From JABCZH01 sp963803775 (lineage in GTDB: Bacteria > Acidobacteriota > Terriglobia > Terriglobales > Acidobacteriaceae), in contig CAWDNS010000007.1 of the NCBI GenBank assembly GCA_963803775.1, positions 496,001 to 560,000 of the forward strand: a stretch of 64,000 nucleotides of DNA. Reading direction: 5' to 3'. Numbering within the stretch: position 1 is the first letter of the stretch; each line of letters starts with the position of its first letter. Shown piece by piece: positions 44,601-51,881 of this stretch. The notes beneath the pieces are model-generated. The model ran no database searches. It was not told where the DNA came from and saw only the letters and a program-made list of their open reading frames with translations. The position numbers and the translations under genes are program-made.

Positions 44601-44886
44601 GGGCAACGGGAGAAAACCCTCCGGATTCGGCGGTGACGGTGTAGAGGCCGACGGGAAGTTCCGCTAGGACATAGGCGCCTTCAGCGCCGGTGATGGTGTC
44701 ACGCACCTGGCCGGTGGCCGGGCTCCTGGCAGAGATCTTGGCTCCGACGATCAACTTGCCGCTGGGATCGACGACCTGGCCGCGGATGGAGCCGCGAAAG
44801 CTCTGGGCAAAAAGAAGAGCGGGCATGAGCAGAATGGTCAGGATCACCACAAAAGACTTGCTCGAAGCGAATCGTTGGGTGCTCAT
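41659..44886 (-). CDS. TonB-dependent receptor-like outer-membrane protein (Oar type)
   Basis: A 1075-residue outer-membrane beta-barrel. Order: signal peptide (VVILTILLMPALLFAQ), carboxypeptidase-regulatory domain (GSIRGQVVDPSGKLIVGAK), a plug domain with ELPLNGRDFGKLVALVPG and NYTLDGTDNND, then the barrel, which ends in a C-terminal Phe (AAKFTF). The family imports or binds large or scarce substrates with TonB energy; the substrate is not evident. It follows the exported SAM hydrolase by 23 bases on the same strand, so the two are probably co-expressed. AAGGAGG precedes the start. Confidence 0.92.
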   Translation of the reverse strand: MSTQRFASSKSFVVILTILLMPALLFAQSFRGSIRGQVVDPSGKLIVGAKISARSPATGQVRDTITGAEGAYVLAELPVGLYTVTAESGGFSPVAQNIVVNVGLDTTANFDLTTLAQRTEQVTVAGNAPVIEQTRDVLGQAVDRKLVDELPLNGRDFGKLVALVPGVTVEPAGVAGTEFGFGQFNINGNRDRSNNYTLDGTDNNDPYFNNSALNQVGITGAPATLLPIDAIQEFNLQSQFAAEYGRNSGSVVNIITRSGTNKFHGSAFEFLRNSALDARNYFNTEARKSEFQNNQFGGSLGGPIVKDKTFFFLAYEGQRENVGSDFTLFVPTAAEIATAQQYALQSGINAINPALTKVLDFYPQSSTGQIASVVHDKNDLDNFIAKIDENLTNTEQLTGRYAFGQSYQVFPLGNNGGFGKGSRLPQFAQTSPTRVQVVSFSLLSTLSSTRINEVRFGYSRYRTSFSSLDANFDPASIGLDLGTGKLGLPEFDFSIPQLENLGAQGFSVPRGRTSQTYQILDNFTWLHGKHTFKFGGEFHRADVKNFNDNLERGIFSFSPDPTVLTPCLVTGPLPAPCNDLVVLSLANFFLGDGSVSADTGNTHRTTYNNGLSFFGQDDFRASSTLTLNLGLRWEYFGPLSEANNLLSNLAPDGTLAMVGTHGLNGVYNRDLKNFGPRLGLAWSPIPNAVVRMGYGIYYDYVPQDLFIANFTTSAGVATNPIGPEPVLPLAFNQNAFNGSTPGVPILTPITTGPFTIFATPRNFPTPYSQNWNFNIQDKLWENTSLEIGYVGSKGTHLVRLFDANQPDENFNFPNPNFGSIDVLAPISSSVYHALQTTFRIQGSHGWSGFATYNYSKSIDDASDGIDFTPGAAFPQNSNDLAAERGPSTFDTRHRFTGAANYDVPYWHVLPKPLGTGWALNWIASFQSGRPIPIVTENDTTGRFYFNQRPNVVPGVNPILPHWNPFTGYLNAAAFSQPAFGTFGDLGRDSVYGPGYSNLDFSVTKNTKLYERLNLQLRAEFFNILNHPNFALPAGSINPGVAPAGLISQTPDVAQGNPGLGGGGPRVVQLAAKFTF

Positions 44887-44909
44887 GAAAATCCTCCTTG
44901 TGTCGCCTG

Positions 44910-45803
44910 CTACCTGGCCGCGCGAGGAATGGAGATTGGTTGCGGCGGCTTAATTCCGTAAATGGATGCGAAACTTCCTTGATTGACTGCAAATCCCACG
45001 TGCCCACGAGAATCGATATACAGCAATGGAGTGTTTAGGGGGACGTCGCTAAAGGTGCGGACAAAGGGCAGCTTCAATTGAGTCTGGCCGATGGTCACGG
45101 GTACGGTTTGACCGCGACTGTAACCGAGATTGAGGAAGTCTTCGCCGCTGATGGTGGTCACCAGGTTTCCGAAGGGACCGTCGGTGGCGATGACCTGGGC
45201 GGTGAGGCCGCGATCATCGAGTTTTGCGGGAGCGATGTCGAGGCGAACGAGTTTCGATACGTTGAGCTCAGGGCCGACCTGAGTCCAATCGTCACCACGG
45301 GCGAGGTGCGCGCCGGCAGGAGAGAAAATATCTCGGCCGTGGAAAGTGGAAGACATTGCGGAGCCGATCATCCAGGCAGGATTAGTGATTTCACGAGCGG
45401 ATTCGAGGCCATCGCGATCCTGCACCAGGGTCATCAATCCGTTGTCGGGCAGAACGAAATACTGGCCGCGTTTGGACTTCACAACCACCGCTTTCCGAGT
45501 GCTGCCAACTGTGGGATCAATGACCACCACGAAGATTGTTCCCGAAGGAAAGTATGCTGTCGCGCCATAAAGGAAGCGAGCGCCGTCCAGGATGGAGAAA
45601 GGCGTGACCTGGTGAGTGAGATCGACGATGCGAACGTCGGGAGCGATGGAATACATGACGCCTTTGCAGAGGGCGACGGAATCGTCGACGACGCCAAAGT
45701 CGGTCATAAAGACGATGGTGGGACGGGACGAGCGGTTGCTGCCTAAGGCGACGGCCGTCAGCAAAATCAGGAGAGCGATCGGTTTGGCTACTCGAGTTCG
45801 CAT
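44910..45803 (-). CDS. exported SAM hydrolase (SAM hydroxide adenosyltransferase family)
   Basis: A 297-residue member of the DUF62/SAM_adeno_trans family, which hydrolyses S-adenosylmethionine to adenosine and methionine (some relatives are chlorinases or fluorinases). Visible: FMTDFGVVDD with D35, LTHQVTPFSILDGARFL, VVIDPTVGS, PDNGLMTLV and the conserved FHGRDIFSPAGAHLA. Unusual for the family, a hydrophobic N-terminal signal (IALLILLTAVALGS) suggests export. I saw no chloride- or fluoride-specific insertion, but that cannot be settled by eye. Upstream of, and probably in an operon with, the TonB-dependent receptor. Start at the second ATG; the first lies 10 codons upstream. Confidence 0.88.
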   Translation of the reverse strand: MRTRVAKPIALLILLTAVALGSNRSSRPTIVFMTDFGVVDDSVALCKGVMYSIAPDVRIVDLTHQVTPFSILDGARFLYGATAYFPSGTIFVVVIDPTVGSTRKAVVVKSKRGQYFVLPDNGLMTLVQDRDGLESAREITNPAWMIGSAMSSTFHGRDIFSPAGAHLARGDDWTQVGPELNVSKLVRLDIAPAKLDDRGLTAQVIATDGPFGNLVTTISGEDFLNLGYSRGQTVPVTIGQTQLKLPFVRTFSDVPLNTPLLYIDSRGHVGFAVNQGSFASIYGIKPPQPISIPRAAR

Positions 45804-46178
45804 TCGATAGTTTCCGTCTGGCGCTGGCGGCATGGGTCAGCGAAGAGTTTCACACTAGATTGCTAATGAGTAAAGCATTGTAAACGACCAAAATACATCC
45901 TCAAATTTCATAATGAGCTTCGTAATTAACGAGGAAGTGTCAGAGCGAAGGTTTGACGCTAAGGCGGCTGTCTAACTATAATGTTAGCTTCGCGCCCTGA
46001 AAATGAATTGTGCGGGGTGGTCGTCACGTTCGTGCATTCGACGTGAGCGGCTGGGAGTCGGCCTGCCTTATCGCCGGCAATGGCGAGGCGGGATAATCGG
46101 CGGTCGGCCCCGCAGTCGGAAAAGAATAAAATCTGAGCAAAATTCCCGGAAAGCTCCAAGGAGTTCAAAACTAACCCC
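45804..46178. other. divergent intergenic region and long ompH leader
   Basis: 375 bases between divergent genes. It holds the ompH promoter (45953-45982). The predicted transcript leader of about 190 bases (45989-46178) contains no clear gene. Confidence 0.5.
45953..45987 (+). promoter_or_regulatory. promoter with palindromic -10 region
   Basis: TTGACG (45953-45958), 18 bases, TATAAT (45977-45982). The -10 box is framed exactly by CTAAC (45972-45976) and GTTAG (45983-45987), an inverted repeat placed where a repressor would block polymerase. It drives the ompH direction. Confidence 0.65.
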
Positions 46179-46901
46179 ATGAAAAGCAAGTTCACGTGTT
46201 TTCTTCTGGCCGCAGTGTTTGCCCTATCCGCTATCAGCCTGGCCCAGGCCAGCAAGCCGGACTCGACGCTGCCCGCGGCGCCGAGCTCTTCCACTCCACC
46301 CGCCGCAGCTGCAGCGGACCCTACGACGACTGGTGGCGGCCGGGTGGGTACCATCAACATTGAGCAGGCAATTTTTGCCAGTAACGAGGGCCAGCGCGAC
46401 TTCGATGCTTTGAGCAAGAAGCTGGAGCCCAAACAGACTGAACTGAAGAATCTGAATGACGAAGTCGAGAGCCTGAAGAAGCAGCTCAGCGACGGGGGCA
46501 GCAAGCTCGGCGAAGACGCGCGCGGCAACCTGGTAAAACAGATTGAGCAGAAACAAAAATCTCTGGAACGGTCCGTGCAAGATGCCCGCGACGATGCCCA
46601 GGCCCAGCAGAATGAGATTGCCCAGCGCATCCTGCAGAAAATGGCTCCGGTGATTGTGAACTATGCCCAGACTGCCGGCTTTGGCATGATCGTGGATACA
46701 TCGAATCCCTGGCCGCAAGGCCCCATACTCTGGGCTTTGCCTTCCATGGATATCACGCGATCGGTGGTCGAGGCCTACAACAGCAAGTCGGGTGTGCCGG
46801 CTCCAGCGAAGACGGTAGCACCACCGGCTAAGTCCGGAACTGGCGCGAGGCCCGCAGCACCTGCACAGCCTAAACCTCAAACCGCTACACCGCCGAAGTA
46901 G
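46179..46901 (+). CDS. OmpH/Skp family periplasmic chaperone
   Basis: A 240-residue periplasmic protein. Signal peptide (FLLAAVFALSAISLAQA), a Ala/Pro/Ser/Thr-rich linker, then the OmpH domain: VGTINIEQAIFASNEGQRDF, a long coiled coil rich in Lys/Glu/Gln (about 80-150) and the closing VNYAQTAGFGMIVDTS. Skp-type proteins hold unfolded outer-membrane proteins; the coiled coil forms the trimer tentacles. The C-terminal 40 residues are a Pro/Ala-rich extension not usual in Skp. It ends at a strong terminator. Confidence 0.88.
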   Translation: MKSKFTCFLLAAVFALSAISLAQASKPDSTLPAAPSSSTPPAAAAADPTTTGGGRVGTINIEQAIFASNEGQRDFDALSKKLEPKQTELKNLNDEVESLKKQLSDGGSKLGEDARGNLVKQIEQKQKSLERSVQDARDDAQAQQNEIAQRILQKMAPVIVNYAQTAGFGMIVDTSNPWPQGPILWALPSMDITRSVVEAYNSKSGVPAPAKTVAPPAKSGTGARPAAPAQPKPQTATPPK

Positions 46902-46933
46902 TCGGCGACACTTAAACCGTCAAGAAGGTTCCC

Positions 46934-46960
46934 AAAAGGCCGCGTGAGTTGCGGCCTTTT
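46934..46960 (+). terminator. rho-independent terminator after ompH
   Basis: AAAAGGCCGC-GTGAGTT-GCGGCCTTTTTC: 6-bp GC stem with flanking A and T runs, 33 bases after the stop codon. Confidence 0.88.
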
Positions 46961-47033
46961 TCTTTCTTGAAGTTTCTTCCGCCGGCTGGTCTCCCGGTGT
47001 CTTTATAGAAAGACACGGATTGAGGAGGCCACC

Positions 47034-47753
47034 ATGTTCGCTGACTACATCTCCGAGAACTCCTGGGCGAACCGCTCTCACCGCGGCTGGACTGCGCTGG
47101 CTTCGTTTGCGGCGCAGGGGCTTGCTATCGCGGGATTGCTGGTTCTTCCCTTCTTTTACACTCAAGCAATGCCGCGGTTGGCGTTGCTGGGATCGGTGGT
47201 TGCTCCCGCGCCGCCACCAGCACCCGGGGCCGCAAGAGCGGCGCGGAGCCATACCGTCAACGATGTAGTGGGACATGTCTTGCTGGCTCCGGATCGGATA
47301 CCAAGCACGATTCCCGCCTCAGCCGATGGCGATGCCTCTGTTCCAGAGCTTCTCTCGGGACCGGGAGTGGTGGGCACCGTCGGCGATGATCCGGGCGGAA
47401 AAGAGGTACTGGAAGCGATCGGACGTGGCATGAGGCCGGCCATTCCGGTTGCTCCTTCGCTCCGTCCGCCTCGAGTTTCTCACATGATGGAGGGTAATCT
47501 GATTCGCCGCGTGCAGCCGGAGTATCCGGCATTGGCAAAGCAGGCCCGCATCCAGGGAATCGTCGTACTGCGAGCGGTGATCGACCGCGAAGGGACAATC
47601 CAGGATCTGCAAGTGGTCATCGGGCATCCGCTGCTGGTGCAGGCGGCGATCAATGCGGTGCGCCAATGGCGGTACCGGCCCTACTATTTGAACGACCAGG
47701 CGGTCGAGGTCGAGACCCTGGTGACGGTGAACTTCAGCTTGTCGGGCGGATAG
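47034..47753 (+). CDS. TonB family energy-transducing protein
   Basis: A 239-residue inner-membrane-anchored protein. A short cytoplasmic end is followed by one span (ASFAAQGLAIAGLLVLPFFY), a Pro/Ala-rich periplasmic linker and the TonB C-terminal domain: RRVQPEYPALAKQARIQGIV, GTIQDLQVVIGHPLLVQAA and QWRYRPYYLNDQAVEVET. It contacts TonB-dependent receptors such as the one at 41659. exbBD are not nearby. GAGGAGG precedes the ATG. Confidence 0.9.
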   Translation: MFADYISENSWANRSHRGWTALASFAAQGLAIAGLLVLPFFYTQAMPRLALLGSVVAPAPPPAPGAARAARSHTVNDVVGHVLLAPDRIPSTIPASADGDASVPELLSGPGVVGTVGDDPGGKEVLEAIGRGMRPAIPVAPSLRPPRVSHMMEGNLIRRVQPEYPALAKQARIQGIVVLRAVIDREGTIQDLQVVIGHPLLVQAAINAVRQWRYRPYYLNDQAVEVETLVTVNFSLSGG

Positions 47754-47807
47754 GTAAACTGCGCGGGAGTAGCCCACCCGTAACTTCAGCCGTGCGTTTT
47801 TGCCCGC

Positions 47808-47813
47808 TATAAT
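47808..47813 (+). promoter_or_regulatory. TATAAT box directly before alr
   Basis: Perfect -10 hexamer only 7 bases before the GTG start, so transcription would begin at or within a base of the start codon (leaderless mRNA). No strong -35 is visible. Confidence 0.45.
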
Positions 47814-47820
47814 CGATCCA

Positions 47821-48990
47821 GTGGCCACCATCGAACTTGCCAAACGAGTTGCAACCCGTCCCACGTGGGCAGAGGTATCGCTGACTGCGCTGCGGCAGAA
47901 TTTCCGTGCGGTGCAGAAGCACATTGGGGCCGGGGTCACAGTTTGCGCGATCGTGAAAGCTGACGCCTATGGCCACGGCGCTGTCGAATGCTCTCGCGCT
48001 CTGGAAGAAGAAGGCGCGCGCTGGTTTGGCGTCACTTCGCTTGATGAAGCGATTCCGCTTCGCGAAGCGGGCATTCGCGGCCGCATTCTGCTATTGACGG
48101 GTTTCTGGCGCGGCGAAGAAGAGGAGATTGTCCGCCTCAACTTGACGCCAACCGTGTGGGAGCCGGGACAGATCGAACTATTTGAAAAAGCAGCGGCGCG
48201 ACTGTCTGCGAAACATTCAGTTCACCTCAAAGTCGATACTGGCATGGGACGACTCGGCGCTTCGCCACAGGATTTGCGGCACATCGTCGCCGCGCTCAAG
48301 GCGGCTCCGCATCTGGTGGTCGAAGGGCTCTCGACTCACTTGGCTTCTTCAGAAATTCTCGACGCGCCTTCGGTCGCCGAGCAGTTGCAGTCCTTCGAGC
48401 AAGTGCGGCAGTTCTTGCGCAATGAAGGCATCGATCCCCCACTGGTTCATGCCGCCAACACTGGAGCTGTCATCTCGCGGCGCGAGTCCTGGAACACCAT
48501 GGTGCGGCCGGGCATCGCACTCTATGGTTACTTTTTGCCTTTCGAGCGTGCGGGAAGAGAAGTGAGCGGCAGCGGGTTGCGGCTTGGGGTCAAACCGGTG
48601 CTCACCTGGAAGACGCGCATTCTTTCTCTGCGCGACGTGGGCGCCAACCAGGCTCTCGGATATGGCGGCATTTACGTCACCAAGGCTCCGGCACGCATCG
48701 CGGTGCTCCCGGTGGGCTACGCTGACGGATTCAATCGCGCGCTTTCGTCTCGCGGACGAGTCATCGTCCGAGAGCACTATGCCCCCATCGTGGGACGTAT
48801 TTCCATGGACCTCACTTTGGTTGACGTCACAGGCCTGCCAGGAATCGAAGTCGGAGACGAGGCTATTCTGCTGGGATCTTCGGAAGGCCTCAGCGTGGAT
48901 GCACGCGAGCATGCAGCGCTGGCGAATACGGTTCTCTACGAGATTCTGTGCGGGATATCGAAGCGTGTGCCGCGAAGGCACGTCAGTTAG
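47821..48990 (+). CDS. alr: alanine racemase
   Basis: PLP enzyme that makes D-alanine for peptidoglycan; 389 residues. K46 in VCAIVKADAYGHGAV forms the PLP aldimine. KVDTGMGRLG, HAANTGAV, VRPGIALYGY, YGGIYVTKAP, VGYADGFNR and GRISMDLTLVDVT follow in the family order. I chose the GTG at 47821; an in-frame TTG 21 bases upstream would place the perfect TATAAT box inside the gene. No ribosome-binding site is seen before either start. Its last bases overlap the convergent third gene of the brnTA operon by 4 bases. Confidence 0.95.
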   Translation: MATIELAKRVATRPTWAEVSLTALRQNFRAVQKHIGAGVTVCAIVKADAYGHGAVECSRALEEEGARWFGVTSLDEAIPLREAGIRGRILLLTGFWRGEEEEIVRLNLTPTVWEPGQIELFEKAAARLSAKHSVHLKVDTGMGRLGASPQDLRHIVAALKAAPHLVVEGLSTHLASSEILDAPSVAEQLQSFEQVRQFLRNEGIDPPLVHAANTGAVISRRESWNTMVRPGIALYGYFLPFERAGREVSGSGLRLGVKPVLTWKTRILSLRDVGANQALGYGGIYVTKAPARIAVLPVGYADGFNRALSSRGRVIVREHYAPIVGRISMDLTLVDVTGLPGIEVGDEAILLGSSEGLSVDAREHAALANTVLYEILCGISKRVPRRHVS

Positions 48991-49388
48991 ACGCTAAGCG
49001 AGTCACCAAACCTTGCGACTTCCGCCTCCGCCTCGGCAAGCGTGGGAAATATCATGCCCCAGCCGATGAGTTCGACCTGGCCTGCGGCAAAAACCAAAGT
49101 CTGGGCAACTGCTGGATCCAGCATTCGAGTCACGTAAACCTGCGATGGCCACTCCGTAACGGGAAAAAGAGTAAAACCGCTGTAGCGTGTCGAGATTATC
49201 AACTCCCCGATGTCTTGACTGCCGAGTCCGTACTTTTGTCCAATCACCGGAGGATCAACCTCGATGAGCATGTAATCGTCGCGAACGCCATCCCTTAGGC
49301 GTGCTTTCGAGCGACAGGCGCGGACGACAGCGAGATCCCCTCTCATCTCCGCTCCTGTCGTCAGAAAGAAATCAGGAGTTGCTCCCAT
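48987..49388 (-). CDS. unknown protein in the brnTA operon
   Basis: A 133-residue soluble protein. Its ATG follows the brnA stop immediately (TAAATG), implying coupled translation. Readable features: YMLIEVDPPVIGQKYGLGSQ, SGFTLFPVTEWPSQVYVTRM and a C-terminal helix FPTLAEAEAEVARFGDS. No family recognised. As a third gene in a toxin-antitoxin operon it could modulate the system or simply be a passenger. Confidence 0.6.
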   Translation of the reverse strand: MGATPDFFLTTGAEMRGDLAVVRACRSKARLRDGVRDDYMLIEVDPPVIGQKYGLGSQDIGELIISTRYSGFTLFPVTEWPSQVYVTRMLDPAVAQTLVFAAGQVELIGWGMIFPTLAEAEAEVARFGDSLSV

Positions 49389-49664
49389 TTAACCAGCCCG
49401 GCCTTTCTGGGCCTCTACGTATTTGCGCAAGACAGCATTGATCGTGGTTTGGTAGCCTCTGCCGTGCTTGCGAAAGAAGGCGAGAACGTCAGGGTCAATG
49501 CGCAAGGTGATCTGTTTCTTTGGTCCCGGCCAGAGGATGGCGTTGGCGAAAAAGTCTGCCCCCTGCTTGGGAATGTCGGAGAAGTCGATATCTTCATCTC
49601 GCATCGAGTCAATTCGTTTCCAGTCTGTCCTGGAGCGCTTTTTCGTATTGTTTCCGTTCTTCAT
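49389..49664 (-). CDS. brnA: BrnA antitoxin
   Basis: A 91-residue antitoxin of the BrnA/DUF4415 family: TDWKRIDSMRDEDIDFSDIP at the N-terminus, ITLRIDPDVLAFFRKHGRGY and QTTINAVLRKYVEAQ forming the ribbon-helix-helix. It binds BrnT and represses the operon. Its 5' end overlaps the 3' end of brnT by about 56 bases. Confidence 0.9.
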   Translation of the reverse strand: MKNGNNTKKRSRTDWKRIDSMRDEDIDFSDIPKQGADFFANAILWPGPKKQITLRIDPDVLAFFRKHGRGYQTTINAVLRKYVEAQKGRAG

Positions 49665-49926
49665 GATCTGCCTTTCTCAGCGAGATGATTCGGATCGTAT
49701 CTGGCGAAGGCTCTACGAACGCTGCAAAAGCAACGCGGCCCCGAATCAGTCCGATACCAAGCCATCGCTCCTCGTCGTAGTCCTCGTCCGTATCGGGCTG
49801 AACGAGTACAAAGCCGCGAAACATTTCCTCCGCGTCTGCGAAATCAAAGCCATGTTTCCGGATATTGCTCCGGTTCTTGGCCGGGTCCCACTCGAACTTC
49901 AAAACCGCACCGGGGTCGGCAAACAT
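49609..49926 (-). CDS. brnT: BrnT toxin (ribonuclease)
   Basis: A 105-residue BrnT/DUF497 toxin, a RelE-fold ribonuclease. The family blocks FEWDPAKNRSNIRKHGFDF, DEERWLGIGLIRGRVAFAAF and IRIISLRKADHEERKQYE are complete. The ATG at 49926 is preferred because AAAGGAACC precedes it; upstream in-frame ATGs lack this. In brnTA operons the toxin gene comes first, as here. Confidence 0.9.
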   Translation of the reverse strand: MFADPGAVLKFEWDPAKNRSNIRKHGFDFADAEEMFRGFVLVQPDTDEDYDEERWLGIGLIRGRVAFAAFVEPSPDTIRIISLRKADHEERKQYEKALQDRLETN

Positions 49927-50006
49927 AGGGGTTCCTTTCAGGACATGGAGTACTTCGTACAGCTTCCCCACGATACCGACCATGTGTACTGCGGGCCGCG
50001 CCTCGT

Positions 50007-50018
50007 TTAACTCGTTAA
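50007..50018. promoter_or_regulatory. candidate BrnA operator
   Basis: Perfect palindrome TTAAC-TC-GTTAA about 80 bases before brnT, in the otherwise empty 49927-50229 stretch. The neighbouring AGCTACACTATTAACGAG (minus strand) may contain the -10 region. Position suggests autoregulation; unproven. Confidence 0.4.
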
Positions 50019-50229
50019 TAGTGTAGCTCCAAACGTAGTTACACGCAAGAGGAAATCTGGCACCAACTGGCAGCGCAGCCGGGTGTCCGAGCAGATGGAA
50101 AAGACTGCAAAGTAGCCAGAAATATCGTCCTCCCGCTGATCCTCATCCGCCTCTGCTCAATGCTCATCCACGCCGTTCGCTGGCTGTGCTCTATTCATGC
50201 CGCCGCTCTGTACGCTATCTTAAAGATTC

Positions 50230-51351
50230 ATGCCCTCGCGCTACGCCCAATGGATGTATGACTGGGAAAACCGCCTCACTTCGGTGGACAACAACCGGGT
50301 GGTGCGTCCGCTGGAGTGGGGTATGGAGTGGGCACGCGACTGGCCCTGCCGCAATGGATTCGCTCCTAGCCATGTAGCGCAGGATGGCGAGCAGTTTCTT
50401 CGCGACTTCAACCGGCGGATCGTGGCTTCGAGCGACGACTTCTATGCTTACCAGAAACCCTTTGACTTTCGGCTGGAGCGGCGGGAAGTTCAGGTCTTCA
50501 GCACCCGTGAAGTTCCCGATCAGAAGTTGGAGAACAAAGTTCGCGGCACTTATGCCGACTTCCTGCGCTTTACTTCGCCAATACGCTCGCCGTTTCCAGA
50601 AAACAATCTGGTCAATGCGCGGTGGTTCCCGGCCCGAGGCAAACGCGCCGTCGTTCTCATGCCGCACTGGAATGCTGATGCCCTCGCCTACACCAGTTTG
50701 TGCCAGGCGCTCAATCTGATTGGGATTTCCGTGTTGCGGCTGACCATGCCATATCACGACATTCGCATGCCGGCTGAGACCAAGCGCGCCGACTATGCTG
50801 TCTCCGCCAACATCGGGCGCACGCTTGATGCCTGCCGGCAAGGCGTGATTGATGCCCGCTGCTGCTTCGATTGGCTTGAGTCACAGGGTTACAACCGTCT
50901 CGGCATTGTGGGTACGAGCCTGGGTTCCTGCTACGCCTTTCTCGCGGCCGCTCACGAGCCTCGCATACGGGTGGCCGCTTTCAATCACGCTTCGACGTAT
51001 GTGGCGGATGTGGTCTGGCACGGTCAATCGACGCGTCACATCCGCGAGGGCATCGAATCGCAAATCGATCTCGCACGGTTGCGCCAACTGTGGAGCGCGG
51101 TCAGCCCCATGTCATATTTCGATCAGTTTGCGCGCTGGCCCAAGAAGTCGCTGGTTATTTATGCGGACTATGATTTGACGTTTTTGCCGGAGTTTTCGCG
51201 CGATGCTGTCCGACAATTCGAGGCGCATCGCCTGGATCACAAGGTTGTGGTTTTGCCCTGCGGGCATTACACAACTGGCGAAACGCCGTTCAAGTTTATG
51301 GATGGCTGGCAGATCGCGTCGTTTCTGCGGCGGTCGTTTGACAGCATCTGA
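50230..51351 (+). CDS. ABHD18-like alpha/beta hydrolase
   Basis: A 373-residue cytoplasmic hydrolase resembling the ABHD18/DUF2048-type family. Core: VLMPHWNADALAYTSLCQAL, nucleophile elbow GIVGTSLGSCYAF, acid strand LVIYADYDLTFLPEF and the histidine block VLPCGHYTTGETPFKFMDGW. The triad Ser-Asp-His appears complete; substrate unknown. It is followed by the GNAT gene 47 bases later, which probably has its own promoter. Confidence 0.82.
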   Translation: MPSRYAQWMYDWENRLTSVDNNRVVRPLEWGMEWARDWPCRNGFAPSHVAQDGEQFLRDFNRRIVASSDDFYAYQKPFDFRLERREVQVFSTREVPDQKLENKVRGTYADFLRFTSPIRSPFPENNLVNARWFPARGKRAVVLMPHWNADALAYTSLCQALNLIGISVLRLTMPYHDIRMPAETKRADYAVSANIGRTLDACRQGVIDARCCFDWLESQGYNRLGIVGTSLGSCYAFLAAAHEPRIRVAAFNHASTYVADVVWHGQSTRHIREGIESQIDLARLRQLWSAVSPMSYFDQFARWPKKSLVIYADYDLTFLPEFSRDAVRQFEAHRLDHKVVVLPCGHYTTGETPFKFMDGWQIASFLRRSFDSI

Positions 51352-51375
51352 CAGATCCTGCTCAGGCCATCCTGC

Positions 51376-51385
51376 GGGTTACAAT
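51376..51385 (+). promoter_or_regulatory. GGGTTACAAT promoter-like motif before the GNAT gene
   Basis: The -10-like TACAAT ends 14 bases before the ATG, so the transcript leader would be about 7 bases, too short for a ribosome-binding site. None is visible. Confidence 0.4.
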
Positions 51386-51398
51386 TAACCTGCGACTT

Positions 51399-51881
51399 AT
51401 GTCCCACCAAGCGGGAAACACTCTCGAAGAACGCCGCGGCGAGTTTCTGCTGAGCACGGATCGCGATCTTCTGGATTTGAATGTGATCCACGGTTTCCTG
51501 ACGGAGAGTTATTGGGCAAAGGGAATTCCGAGCGAGGTCGTAGCCCGTTCGATCGAGAATTCGTTGTGTTTCGGGGTCTACAAGGAAGCGCGCCAGGCCG
51601 GATTTGCGCGGGTCATCTCCGATTTCGCGACTTTTGCGTATGTCGCCGATGTGTTTGTGGTGGAATCGTTTCGTGGGCATGGTTTGGGAAAGTGGATGAT
51701 GGAAGCAATCATGCGGCACCCGCAGTTACAGGGTTTGCGGCGCTGGACTCTGGCTACGCGCGACGCTCACCCGCTTTACGCGCAATTCGGATTCACTCCC
51801 CTGAAAAAGCCTGGGAACTTTATGGAATTGCATGATCCAAACGTATATCAAAAGCCAAGTTTGTCCGGAGAATTGAAATGA
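51399..51881 (+). CDS. GNAT family N-acetyltransferase
   Basis: A 160-residue acetyl-CoA-dependent transferase. The acetyl-CoA loop is RGHGLGK (about residues 91-97), preceded by the beta-4 strand YVADVFVVESF and followed by TLATRDAHPLYAQFGF. Substrate unknown. Its stop overlaps the start of glyA (ATGA), so the two are translationally coupled. Confidence 0.9.
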   Translation: MSHQAGNTLEERRGEFLLSTDRDLLDLNVIHGFLTESYWAKGIPSEVVARSIENSLCFGVYKEARQAGFARVISDFATFAYVADVFVVESFRGHGLGKWMMEAIMRHPQLQGLRRWTLATRDAHPLYAQFGFTPLKKPGNFMELHDPNVYQKPSLSGELK

